Origin: JAEYFP01 sp964566545
Lineage (GTDB): Bacteria; Bacillota; Clostridia; Lachnospirales; Lachnospiraceae
Direction of reading: 5' to 3'
Assembly: GCA_964566545.1 (NCBI GenBank)
Contig: CAZMIX010000051.1
Location: 1-17,378, forward strand
Length of the DNA stretch: 17,378 bases
Every line of letters starts with the position of its first letter. Positions within the stretch are counted from its first letter, which is position 1. Shown one piece after another: positions 6,670 to 13,593 of the stretch. The translations under genes were made by a program, and so were the position numbers. The notes under the pieces were generated by a model. That model was not told the origin of the DNA. It was given only the letters and a program-made list of their open reading frames with translations, and made no database searches.

Positions 6670-7014
6670 TTATAACTCAGTACCACAGCTGTCACATTTT
6701 CCTGCCCCGTTCTTTGTTTTCACAAACGCGCCGCAATTTGGACATTCTACGGTCTTTTCTTCCGGTGCAATTGCCTTGCCCACTGTACTGGATATCGCAT
6801 TATCCTGATTTTTCATAACACCCGCAAATACAGCCAGTATCGCATCTACGAATCTTTTCATCAGACCTCTCACCTCAAGAATAGAGCCGACAATCGCCAG
6901 TATAATAAACGCGATCACTCCGCTGTACCACTTTCCACCTAGAATTCCGGACAATATCGGAAATAGGATTACAACATAAATAATAAACCTTACTAAAAAT
7001 CTTAAAAACTTCAT
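6670..7014 (-). CDS. two-TM membrane protein with C-terminal zinc ribbon
   Basis: A 114-residue protein: two membrane segments (about 5-24 and 31-48), a linker, and a C-terminal zinc ribbon with Cys at 91, 94, 107 and 110 (CPNCG-x11-CDSCG). The ATG has a GAGAGGT site upstream. It lies 43 bases after the SPFH gene. In Bacillus subtilis the SPFH protein YdjI works with small membrane partners encoded beside it (YdjG, YdjH), some with zinc ribbons, to dock PspA at the membrane; by analogy this may be the membrane anchor of the SPFH protein here. That is inference from layout, not from sequence identity. Confidence 0.7.
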   Translation of the reverse strand: MKFLRFLVRFIIYVVILFPILSGILGGKWYSGVIAFIILAIVGSILEVRGLMKRFVDAILAVFAGVMKNQDNAISSTVGKAIAPEEKTVECPNCGAFVKTKNGAGKCDSCGTEL

Positions 7015-7057
7015 TACTCGACCTCTCTTTCGTTTTTTGTTTTATTCATTTTATTCG

Positions 7058-8368
7058 TTACATTGATGTTCCACATTCCGGGCAGAACTTCATCGGAGCT
7101 TTTGGAGTAAATCCACAGGCGCCGCATGCCTTCAACATCCCGATAGACTTCCCGCACCTTTCACAGCTATGCGCACTGTCTTCATTGTCCGCGCCGCACT
7201 CAAGACAGAAATTCAACTTCTTACCGCATTCCGGACAGAATTTCTTCTCCTCTTCCATCGCCGAGCCACAACCCTTACACACTTTTCTGACAATAAAGCC
7301 ACATTCCGGACAAAACTTTGTTCCTTCTTGATAGCTTGCGTGGCATTTCGGACATTCCTGCTGCTTTTCCTTTTCCTTTTCCTTTTTATCCATATTATTA
7401 AAAATATTATCTGTTACGATGCTCATACGATTGCCAATCGCTGCTCCCGTCGCCACACCAACCCCAAGACCAACCGGCGTTCCTATGGCAAGACCTTCAT
7501 TGCTTGCAGCTCTGTCCATCACATCAAATTGTCTGGTACGATCATATGTAGTGCCAAGATTCTCAAGTCTCTCTGCCTCCGCCCTGCTCACCGTTGATAT
7601 GCGGTTGGCCTCCATTTCAATTTCGAAGGTCTGGCTCTCCAGCTTCTTATATAATGCCCATGAATCATCCTCCAGTACCTGAAACCCCTTGACATAGCAA
7701 CCCTCTATCATCAATCCATAAGGATCCAGCTCTGCCTGCATTCTCTCCTTCAACGGGTTTTCTATCATGCTCACGTTCTGCTGCAGCTGCACAAAACCGG
7801 TTTTATTAGCCATCATGTACTCACCGACCGTTTTTTGGAGCCTGGAAACCATCATACCGCGCATGGCCTCCTTAAAGTTCTCTATCGTAAATATCCGGCC
7901 TTGCCCTACCATCTCTACAAACAGTTGGCGTGAATCCACCACGCGCAAGCTGATAGAACCGTTACAGCGTACCTTTATTACAAGAGGGCGGCCAAACTTG
8001 TAATCCTCCATAGATAACGGCGCAGGGGTCCCCCATGCCACATCCATGACTACCGCCTTATTAACAAACCAGATTTCCGCCCTGTTCGGTGAAGAACCAC
8101 CATATGCCAGAGCCAACAACTGCTTTGCAATTGGGATATTCTCTGTTTCAAGATTATAGGAACCCGGTCCGAATACAGCCTCAATGACACCATTTTGTAC
8201 AAACAGCGCTTCCTGAGACGGTGATACGATCAATCGAGAGCCTTTTATAATGGCAAGCTTATCAAATTTATAAAGCATTTCCCCAGACTGTCCGCTGATT
8301 TGCGGATTTGTCACAACATCAGGCAAATTATCCTCTATCGTCTTTTTTACATTGTCCAAAAATCCCAT
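7058..8368 (-). CDS. SPFH-domain protein with four zinc ribbons (YdjI-like)
   Basis: A 436-residue cytoplasmic protein. The N-terminal 280 or so residues resemble the SPFH/band-7 proteins of the YdjI ('virion core protein') group: MGFLDNVKKTIEDNL, GEMLYKFDKLAIIKGSRLIV, EALFVQNGVIEAVFGPGSY, then the IKVRCNGSISLRVVD and LFVEMVGQ core. A long helix with EAERLENLGTTYDR follows, then a Gly-rich stretch (GTPVGLGVGVATGAAIGN), a charged linker, and a tail (339-436) of four zinc-ribbon units (CPKC/CPEC, CKGC/CPEC, CLEC/CERC, CGAC/CPEC). The start at 8368 has GAGGG eight bases upstream; the longer ORF from 8425 would start inside the -10 of the promoter. B. subtilis YdjI localises PspA under membrane stress; a similar membrane-surface scaffold role is inferred. 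First gene of the operon. Confidence 0.85.
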   Translation of the reverse strand: MGFLDNVKKTIEDNLPDVVTNPQISGQSGEMLYKFDKLAIIKGSRLIVSPSQEALFVQNGVIEAVFGPGSYNLETENIPIAKQLLALAYGGSSPNRAEIWFVNKAVVMDVAWGTPAPLSMEDYKFGRPLVIKVRCNGSISLRVVDSRQLFVEMVGQGRIFTIENFKEAMRGMMVSRLQKTVGEYMMANKTGFVQLQQNVSMIENPLKERMQAELDPYGLMIEGCYVKGFQVLEDDSWALYKKLESQTFEIEMEANRISTVSRAEAERLENLGTTYDRTRQFDVMDRAASNEGLAIGTPVGLGVGVATGAAIGNRMSIVTDNIFNNMDKKEKEKEKQQECPKCHASYQEGTKFCPECGFIVRKVCKGCGSAMEEEKKFCPECGKKLNFCLECGADNEDSAHSCERCGKSIGMLKACGACGFTPKAPMKFCPECGTSM

Positions 8369-8415
8369 GCTTCTTCCCTCTCTTGTATCTTCTATAAAAA
8401 CTTCATAATGTCTGT

Positions 8416-8444
8416 ATTTTACCATTATCTATTTTCCTAGTCAA
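8416..8444 (-). promoter_or_regulatory. promoter of the SPFH operon
   Basis: TTGACT (8439-8444), a 17-base spacer ending in TGG (extended -10) and TAAAAT (8416-8421) on the minus strand, about 48 bases upstream of the SPFH start. Confidence 0.75.
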
Positions 8445-8544
8445 CTCTGATAAAGCACAAAAAGCACCTTTTTTTTCTGTGATTAATTTCCAAAAGCCAG
8501 TTGTGGCAGAAAGAGAGGTTTTTTATTTAGTTTACATAATAGTT

Positions 8545-8575
8545 TCAGGACATTACCTAAATAGTAATGTCCTGA
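8545..8575 (-). terminator. hairpin between merR and the SPFH operon
   Basis: A perfect 12-bp stem (8545-8556 with 8564-8575) and 7-base loop, about 37 bases past the merR stop. It lacks an immediate T tract on the minus strand, although TAAATAAAAAACC follows, so it could be a weak terminator or an operator for the SPFH promoter about 100 bases on. Confidence 0.5.
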
Positions 8576-8611
8576 TGCAACGCGTAGCTCTATAGAATGG
8601 CAAAAATACAT

Positions 8612-9337
8612 CTATTTCCCGCAATAAGCAGCGATTGCCGCGCTCATGAAGCCTGCGGTGCCTGCGCCGTGCCGGTCTATATTTTCCCGAAAGCGCTCAT
8701 CGCCTTCATACATCTGACCCAGCCCGGCAAGTATTTCATTCGTGCAGGTATAATAGTTCTTCGTAATGTGTTCCTTCCACTTCTTCACAAGCGCCTGCGC
8801 CTGCGGGCTGTCAGCGGCACCGCTCCGGCATTCCGCAAATTCGCCGATAATTGCGTCCCCCTCACCGGCGATTTCCGCCAGCTGCGCGCTGTCATAATTC
8901 TTTACTTCATATTCCTTATAGGCATCCATGTTGCCCCAGCGTTCCCGCACTTCCTTTTGGTATGCGTCCTTTTGCCGGTTGATTGCATCCTCATTGAATT
9001 CCTTTAAGCTCATCGTTTCCTTTCCTTTCATTTCGCTTTCCAAGAGCTTGAGCAACTCGTTCAGACGGTCCCGTTTCATGCACAGCAGCTTATGCTGCCT
9101 GCTGATTGCCTCCGCTCTGTCATAGCTCGGATTTTCCATGATTATCTTTATTTCTTCAAGCGGAAAATCCAGTTCCCTGAAAAACAATATCTGCTGCAGC
9201 CTTTTAAGCTCCTCATTTCCATAAATACGGTATCCAGCATTGGATTTCTCCTGCGGCTTCAACAGCCCTATTTGATCATAGTAATGCAATGTTCTCACCG
9301 TCACTCCGGCCAGCTTTGCTACCTCATTTATGTTCAT
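8612..9337 (-). CDS. TipA-like MerR regulator with drug-sensing domain
   Basis: A 241-residue regulator. Residues 1-70 are a MerR winged helix (MNINEVAKLAGVTVRTLHYY, DQIGLLKP, NAGYRIYGNEELKRLQQILF), residues about 75-110 a coiled-coil dimer helix, and residues about 125-238 a TipAS-type domain (ERWGNMDAYKEYE, QALVKKWKEHITKNYY, GLGQMYEGDERFRENIDRHG), the all-helical pocket that binds thiopeptides and other lipophilic drugs in TipA and related Mta/SkgA proteins. Length is normal for a full-length TipAL. The ATG has a GAGAGG site. Its promoter has a MerR-type operator, so it likely activates itself on ligand binding. A MATE exporter and a DUF1275 membrane protein lie just upstream on the same strand and are possible co-regulated partners, though no MerR box was seen at the MATE gene. 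Confidence 0.92.
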   Translation of the reverse strand: MNINEVAKLAGVTVRTLHYYDQIGLLKPQEKSNAGYRIYGNEELKRLQQILFFRELDFPLEEIKIIMENPSYDRAEAISRQHKLLCMKRDRLNELLKLLESEMKGKETMSLKEFNEDAINRQKDAYQKEVRERWGNMDAYKEYEVKNYDSAQLAEIAGEGDAIIGEFAECRSGAADSPQAQALVKKWKEHITKNYYTCTNEILAGLGQMYEGDERFRENIDRHGAGTAGFMSAAIAAYCGK

Positions 9338-9424
9338 TTCCGGCCTCTCCGTTTCCCATACTCCGCTGCCTTAAAATACTGTTTTCCTTTTATTAATCAG
9401 CTTCTGTAATCGATTACATTAATA

Positions 9425-9455
9425 AGCATATACTATGACGCAACGTCAAGGTCAA
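9425..9455 (-). promoter_or_regulatory. MerR-type promoter and operator of merR
   Basis: The minus strand has TTGACC (9450-9455), a 19-base spacer and TATGCT (9425-9430). The perfect inverted repeat TGACG-TTG-CGTCA (9436-9448) sits in the long spacer, the hallmark of MerR-activated promoters. A 17-base reading (TATATG) is also possible. Confidence 0.7.
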
Positions 9456-9473
9456 TACTTTTTTCTAAATTTT

Positions 9474-10184
9474 TTATTTTAATTTTTCCAAAGACATCAA
9501 TAGGAAACTGAGCAGCAAACATCCACAGGAAATCCAGATCATCGAAATGCCAAACCGGGCGGATAGATTGCCGCCAATTCCGGCTCCGATCGCAAACAAA
9601 AAAATAATGCCGTAATAATACAGCGCCTGTTTTAAATAATCCGGCTTCTTTTCCCGTAAATAGATGGAAAGGGCATCCGTTCCGCTGCGCAGGTTGCCGA
9701 TGCACATCGTGCTGGCGTAAGAATAACCCCGCATTTTTCTGAAGGCCTGCACCTGCATCGCACATGAAAAGGACACGAGTGCCGTCGCGACCATGTTCAG
9801 CTCCTGCGGAAGAAAACCCACGAAAAATAAAATTATAATTTCCGCCAAAAGGATTCCCTGACGCCAATGCAGCCGTTTTGCCTCCTTAAAGCGGTTCTGT
9901 ATCTGCTCCGCAATCAATACGCCGAGCACAAACGACAGCAGCGGAAATAAATAATGCAGAGCAGTCCTCCATTCGCCCACCATAAAATACTGGCTCATCA
10001 AAACGATATTTCCGGTCTGCGCGTTCGAAAATACCTCATCCCTTGTATTATACGTGTAAGCGTCCTGAAAGCCGCCCGATATGGCGAGCAGCGCGCTGTT
10101 TATAAAAGCCTCCGACATCTGCCGCCCCGATGATACCTTTAACAGCAGTTCCCTGTTTTTCTCACCTAACTTTATTTGCTTCAT
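9474..10184 (-). CDS. DUF1275 (YoaK-type) membrane protein
   Basis: A 236-residue integral membrane protein of the DUF1275 family, with about six hydrophobic segments. The family signatures are visible: GGFQDAYTY (residues 37-45), NAQTGNIVLM (54-63), a helix pair with LGVLIAEQI, the FSCAMQVQAFRKMRGYSYAS turn and MCIGNLRSGTDAL. The function of the family is unknown; it has been linked loosely to transport. The ATG has an AGGAAG site upstream. It lies 100 bases after the MATE gene and 136 bases before merR, with no clear promoter or terminator in either gap, so it may be read through from the MATE gene. Confidence 0.88.
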   Translation of the reverse strand: MKQIKLGEKNRELLLKVSSGRQMSEAFINSALLAISGGFQDAYTYNTRDEVFSNAQTGNIVLMSQYFMVGEWRTALHYLFPLLSFVLGVLIAEQIQNRFKEAKRLHWRQGILLAEIIILFFVGFLPQELNMVATALVSFSCAMQVQAFRKMRGYSYASTMCIGNLRSGTDALSIYLREKKPDYLKQALYYYGIIFLFAIGAGIGGNLSARFGISMIWISCGCLLLSFLLMSLEKLK

Positions 10185-10256
10185 TTACTTCACTTCCTAA
10201 ACTCTAACTGCCCCGTTCCTTTTCCTCTATGGCAGCGTCCTACTCCGTTTCCCGCA

Positions 10257-10289
10257 CATAGGAAATCACCCACGGCAAAATTCCCTATG
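10257..10289. repeat. inverted repeat at the MATE 3' end
   Basis: CATAGGAAAT (10257-10266) and ATTCCCTATG (10280-10289) pair at 9 of 10 positions with a 13-base loop; the right arm covers the MATE stop codon. No T tract follows. The arm sequence is the same as in the long hairpin on the other side of the MATE gene (11751-11792). Confidence 0.6.
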
Positions 10290-11673
10290 CCGACCCTTCC
10301 TTCGCTTCCTCAAACAAATGATCCCGCGTAATATTTTTCAACCATTTTCCGCTCTTATAATGCTTCAGCACGACCGGCCACTTCACAAATTCATCGGTGC
10401 AGAGCAGGAAGTAAACCCACAGCACCGGAAGCTTTATGACAAATGCTGCAATAAAACCGAGCGGCACCGCATAGCACCACATCGTGATCGTATCGCAGAT
10501 AAAACCGAAGCGGCTGTCTCCGCCCGCCCTAAATGCCCCGGCGATCAGCGTCGTATTGACCGCAGCCCCCATGACATAATAGGTATTGATCAAAAGCATA
10601 TATTTTAAATAATGCATCGCAGTCGGCGTCAGCTTCGCATAATACAGCACGAGCGGCGTCACGGCCAGCACAATCAGCCCTCCGATCGCGCCGCTTGCGA
10701 CAGTCAGCTTCATGAGCCGCTTGGCGTTAACCCTCGCGCTTTCCAGTTTATTTTCACCAATCTCATTTCCAAGCAGAATGCCCGACGCACAGCCGACACC
10801 GAAGCAGAGAACCGTGCCGAAATTACGCACGACCACCACGAAGGAATTGGCCGCCACCGCATCGGTACCGAGATGCCCGATGATTACCGAATACATGGAA
10901 AAAGCGACGCCCCACACCACGTCATTGCCAAGCGCCGGCAGCGACAGGCGGATAAAATCGTTCAGCAGCACTTTATTTTTAATAAACATATAAGAAAGCC
11001 TCAGCTTTACATCTTTGCTCAGCGCCGAAACGACAAGACAGCAAATCAATTGGATCACGCGGGAAAGCGTCGTTCCAAACGCATTTCCGACGACGCCCAT
11101 TTTCGGCGCGCCGAGCAGGCCGAAAATAAACACCGCATCCAGCACAATATTGAACACAAAGGCAACGGTGTTCAAAGCCGTACAAATTGTGACCCTGCCG
11201 ATACTTTTGAGCACGGCCATATAAATTTCCGTCACTCCCCAGCACAAATAGCTGACGCTTAAGATCCGCAGATACGAGGCGCCAATAGCGATCAACTCCG
11301 CATCGTTGGTAAATACAAGCATCATATATTTCGGAATCGTCATCGCGCACAGCGCAAAAATAACCGACACAATAATCGAAAAACGCATCGCGATGCCCTG
11401 GATCACTTCAATCGCGCGCATATCTCCCTTTCCATAATACTGTGCGCACAGCATCGTCGCACCCGTTCCAAGCCCAAAATAAAACATAAACAAAATGCTC
11501 GTGTACTGGGAGGCAAGCGACACTGCCGAAATCGCGGACTGCCCTACATAATTCAGCATAAGTATATCCGTCGAACTGATCGTCGCGCTCAACAGATTCT
11601 GTACCGCAATCGGTATGATCATCCTGATTGCCTTCCCATAAAAACTTGATCTTCCCGTATGAATTCCTGACAT
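10285..11673 (-). CDS. MATE-family multidrug or metabolite exporter
   Basis: A 462-residue, roughly 12-TM transporter of the MATE family, of normal length. Seen in order: an N-terminal amphipathic start, AVQNLLSATISSTDILMLN and YVGQSAISAVSLASQY (TM1-2 motifs with the paired substrate-facing residues of the family), GLGTGATMLCAQYYGKGD, FNIVLDAVFIFGL in TM5-6, then the second half with the mirrored GCASGILLGNEIGENK motif and AGAFRAGGDSRFG. MATE proteins export cationic drugs or metabolites using Na+ or H+ gradients; the substrate is not shown by sequence. The ATG has a GGGGGA site ten bases upstream. It is preceded by a 12-bp GC-rich palindrome and flanked on both sides by CATAGGAAAT repeats. 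No clear promoter was found. Confidence 0.93.
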   Translation of the reverse strand: MSGIHTGRSSFYGKAIRMIIPIAVQNLLSATISSTDILMLNYVGQSAISAVSLASQYTSILFMFYFGLGTGATMLCAQYYGKGDMRAIEVIQGIAMRFSIIVSVIFALCAMTIPKYMMLVFTNDAELIAIGASYLRILSVSYLCWGVTEIYMAVLKSIGRVTICTALNTVAFVFNIVLDAVFIFGLLGAPKMGVVGNAFGTTLSRVIQLICCLVVSALSKDVKLRLSYMFIKNKVLLNDFIRLSLPALGNDVVWGVAFSMYSVIIGHLGTDAVAANSFVVVVRNFGTVLCFGVGCASGILLGNEIGENKLESARVNAKRLMKLTVASGAIGGLIVLAVTPLVLYYAKLTPTAMHYLKYMLLINTYYVMGAAVNTTLIAGAFRAGGDSRFGFICDTITMWCYAVPLGFIAAFVIKLPVLWVYFLLCTDEFVKWPVVLKHYKSGKWLKNITRDHLFEEAKEGSA

Positions 11674-11731
11674 TTCTTTCCCCCGTGTCTTATTTATTCT
11701 CTTTTAGAGGTAATACTGCTATATTCCGCGC

Positions 11732-11743
11732 GCGCAGCTGCGC
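11732..11743. repeat. GC-rich 12-bp palindrome upstream of MATE gene
   Basis: GCGCAGCTGCGC is a perfect palindrome about 60 bases upstream of the MATE start, inside a run of alternating GC. It may be an operator; nothing else identifies it. Confidence 0.4.
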
Positions 11744-11750
11744 ATAAACT

Positions 11751-11792
11751 TTCATTACATAGGAAATTCTTCCGAATTTCCTATGTAATGAA
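11751..11792. repeat. perfect 19-bp hairpin upstream of MATE gene
   Basis: A perfect 19-bp stem (11751-11769 with 11774-11792) with a TTCC loop, containing CATAGGAAAT and its complement. No T tract follows on either strand. It abuts the terminator at 11791-11821. Its arm motif recurs at the 3' end of the MATE gene. Confidence 0.75.
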
Positions 11793-11821
11793 AAAAATCC
11801 TCCGCCTCTCGGCGAAGGATT
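11791..11821 (-). terminator. terminator of the HPr-like gene pair
   Basis: On the minus strand an 11-bp GC-rich stem (11811-11821 with 11796-11806, one G-U pair) with loop GAGA runs straight into a seven-T tract. It lies 55 bases after the second HPr-like gene. Confidence 0.9.
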
Positions 11822-11876
11822 CAATCCCATATTAAGCCTTCTCTATAGAAAATATTAACAAGCAAAAACGGGAAAG

Positions 11877-12125
11877 TCAAGAGAGAAAATAGAGCCGTAT
11901 CTCATTCATGACATTTGTCATATTACGCCCATTTCCATATAATTTAAGCGAAAGAATCTTTGACAGGTCGAGGCAGAAAATATCACTTAGGGATTCGTTG
12001 TCAATTTTGTTTCTACCTGAGCTTAATTCAAAAGCCGCCTCTGACTGCGCAAGCATCATGGAAAAATGAATCACGTCATCGATCGTAGTAAGCTTGAGCG
12101 CAAGCTCCACTTCTTTTTTATCCAT
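11877..12125 (-). CDS. degenerate HPr-like protein without active His (second gene)
   Basis: An 82-residue protein that lines up by eye with HPr along its length: MDKKEVELALK matches the first strand, the HGLHARP segment with the phosphorylated His15 is replaced by LTTIDDV, and the region FELSSGRNKIDNESLSDIFCLDLSKILSLKLYGNG matches the strands and helix that carry the regulatory Ser46 (here Ser45) in HPr. It therefore cannot act as a normal PTS phosphocarrier but may keep a protein-binding role, as Crh does in Bacillus (Crh also lacks His15). The start at 12125 has GGAAGG seven bases upstream; the ORF extends to 12146 without support. It follows the sister gene by 13 bases. Confidence 0.65.
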   Translation of the reverse strand: MDKKEVELALKLTTIDDVIHFSMMLAQSEAAFELSSGRNKIDNESLSDIFCLDLSKILSLKLYGNGRNMTNVMNEIRLYFLS

Positions 12126-12138
12126 CGTAAACCTTCCG

Positions 12139-12372
12139 TCACACATTTACAAGATAGCTGAAAACCCGCTGCGCGTCACTCGGATCAAAAAGCTTCAACT
12201 GGATTTGCTGCGAATTATGGTGGCTGCAAAGGTGTCTAAACAGCACAATTGCATCCGTGTCCTGCTTAAGTGCAAGCTCCTGTCCATTGTCCATTACCAT
12301 ATAAACCGGGGCATTACAGCTCTCGATGACTTCCGAAAGCTTATTCAGATTTTTCGTAACATAAATCTTCAT
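12139..12372 (-). CDS. HPr-fold-like small protein without active His (first gene)
   Basis: A 77-residue protein. Sequence identity to HPr is low, but the predicted order of elements is that of HPr: strand (KIYVTK), helix (NKLSEVIESC), strand-turn-strand (PVYMVMDNGQELALKQ), helix (TDAIVLFRHLCSH), strand (QQIQLKLF) and a last helix (DAQRVFSYLV). The active-site His segment is missing. The start at 12372 has AAGGAGG eight bases upstream; an upstream GTG lies within that site. It is co-transcribed with the second HPr-like gene. If it is not an HPr relative it is simply an unknown small alpha/beta protein; the pairing with a clearer HPr-like gene is the main support. Confidence 0.5.
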   Translation of the reverse strand: MKIYVTKNLNKLSEVIESCNAPVYMVMDNGQELALKQDTDAIVLFRHLCSHHNSQQIQLKLFDPSDAQRVFSYLVNV

Positions 12373-12381
12373 ATCAGGCAC

Positions 12382-12600
12382 CTCCTTATTCGTTTTCAGT
12401 GTTATTTGTTATTTGTTATTTTTATTATAAACAAAAAGCTCTCCTTTTAAAATACAAAAATTGACTTCTTTTTGTACAAAATGGCCAACTAAATTTTTAA
12501 ATTTTATTTATTAGAATATTGAGTTATTTTCTTGATTTATTTCTTTTTTAAATTCTTTTACAAAAAAATTGTATTTTCGAGCCAAAAAACAGCATTATGA
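12382..12600. other. AT-rich divergent intergenic region
   Basis: Between the HPr-like pair and the AraC gene. It contains three 7-bp tandem GTTATTT units (12401-12421), a TATAAT on the minus strand (12424-12429) that may be the -10 of the HPr-like operon, a 12-bp palindrome TTTTGTACAAAA (12470-12481), and then about 100 bases of almost pure A/T. No coding signal was seen. Confidence 0.5.
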
Positions 12601-12601
12601 A

Positions 12602-12630
12602 TTGCTATTTCCTAATGTGCGGGATATAAT
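12602..12630 (+). promoter_or_regulatory. promoter of the frameshifted araC gene
   Basis: TTGCTA (12602-12607), 17 bases, and a perfect TATAAT (12625-12630), about 40 bases upstream of the start, preceded by an A/T-rich stretch like an UP element. Confidence 0.6.
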
Positions 12631-12669
12631 TTGATTGTAACGCTGTTGGCAGACGGGGAGGTGTGTCTT

Positions 12670-13583
12670 ATGCTCATGAAAAATCAGGTGCTGATCAATG
12701 AAAAAAATCAGGAGGAATTATTCGATCCGAAACAGCAGGGTATTTTATATGAAATGTACGAGGATCATCTCGATACCTTTTTTAACCGTTATGTTCCGTG
12801 GCATTGGCATACCCTGCTGGAATTTGTTTATGTCACCGCCGGAAGCGTCGAGTATCATCTTCCTGAAGGGATGAAAGTCATTCAAAAGGGCGAAGCTCTT
12901 TTTGTCAACAGCAGCGTGATGCACATGGTAAAGCCTTTAAACGGACAACCCGGCTGCGTCATGCAGACAGTCCTGTTCGATCATCATTTTCTGTCGGGAA
13001 GCTATAACAGTATCATAGAGCAGAAATATTTCCTGCCACTCATCCAGTGCAGTGACGTTCCGGTTTATTTGATCGTGCCGGACAGCAGCGACTCCATTCG
13101 CATGGTCAACGAACTCATTTCAGCATTTCACGAGGATCAGGAGCAGGCAAACGGATTTGAATTTCAGGTACAGCATCATCTTGCGAACCTGTGGACGCTG
13201 CTCTTAAAAGAAACAAAACCGCTCATCGCACTCAGTCCTCATAAGAACAATGCCAGCATTGAACGGTTAAAAGCCATGATTACCTATATCAAAGAAAACT
13301 ATCAGGAAAAAATCGGACTGCAGGACATCGCCGCCGCCGCAAACATCAGCAAACGGGAATGCTGCCGCTGCTTCCAGAAAACCTGTTTCTAACGCCGACG
13401 GATTATCTGAACCGCTATCGCATCAACATGGCGGCGCAGCTTTTGACCCAAACACCAAAATCCGTACTGACAATCAGCGAGGAATGCGGCTTTAGCTCCG
13501 GCAGTTATTTTTCAAAGACATTCCAGAAAAATATGAACTGTTCTCCAAAGGAGTTTCAAAAGCAGAATTTTATTTCCAAATAG
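12670..13583 (+). pseudogene. AraC-family regulator split by a one-base frameshift
   Basis: The gene would encode about 304 residues: an N-terminal cupin sensor (WHWHTLLEFVYVTAGSVEYH, then GEALFVNSSVMHMV) and two AraC helix-turn-helix units. The first frame runs into TAA at 13390-13392 just after the first DNA-binding helix (SKRECCRCFQK); the rest of the domain (LTPTDYLNRYRINMAAQLL, then SVLTISEECGFSSGSYFSK) continues in another frame up to 13583. Adding one A in the AAAA run at 13378-13381 restores QKNLFLTPTDYL, the normal family sequence. The start at 12670 has GGGGAGG eight bases upstream; the TTG at 12631 is next to the -10 and is rejected. The gene is convergent with the MFS gene, 10 bases apart. 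Recent inactivation, an error in the sequence, or phase variation are all possible. Confidence 0.85.
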
Positions 13584-13593
13584 CAGGAACTGT

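Noticed and set aside
8369..8425. Longer N-terminus for the SPFH protein
   Set aside because: The upstream ATG at 8425 lies at the -10 of a good promoter, so it would not be in the mRNA.
9436..9448. TGACGCAACGTCA as a CRE/ATF-like or LexA site
   Set aside because: Its place in a 19-base promoter spacer directly upstream of a MerR gene explains it better.
10612..11262. 216-codon open frame on the plus strand
   Set aside because: It lies antisense to the conserved MATE gene, is rich in Arg/His/Gln without family motifs and has no ribosome site.
10257..11792. MATE gene as a transposon bounded by inverted repeats
   Set aside because: No transposase and no target-site duplication were seen, and each end is itself a complete hairpin rather than a single terminal repeat; kept only as a repeat observation.
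12401..12421. Three GTTATTT tandem units as a possible CRISPR or iteron array
   Set aside because: Too short and low in complexity, no spacers; only a local slippage repeat in a leader.
12631..12669. Upstream TTG start of the AraC gene
   Set aside because: It directly abuts the -10 TATAAT; the ATG at 12670 has a strong ribosome site at correct spacing.
13376..13382. Programmed -1 frameshift in the AraC gene
   Set aside because: The heptamer is AGAAAAC, which does not allow tandem slippage, and AraC regulators are not known to use it; mutation or sequence error is simpler.
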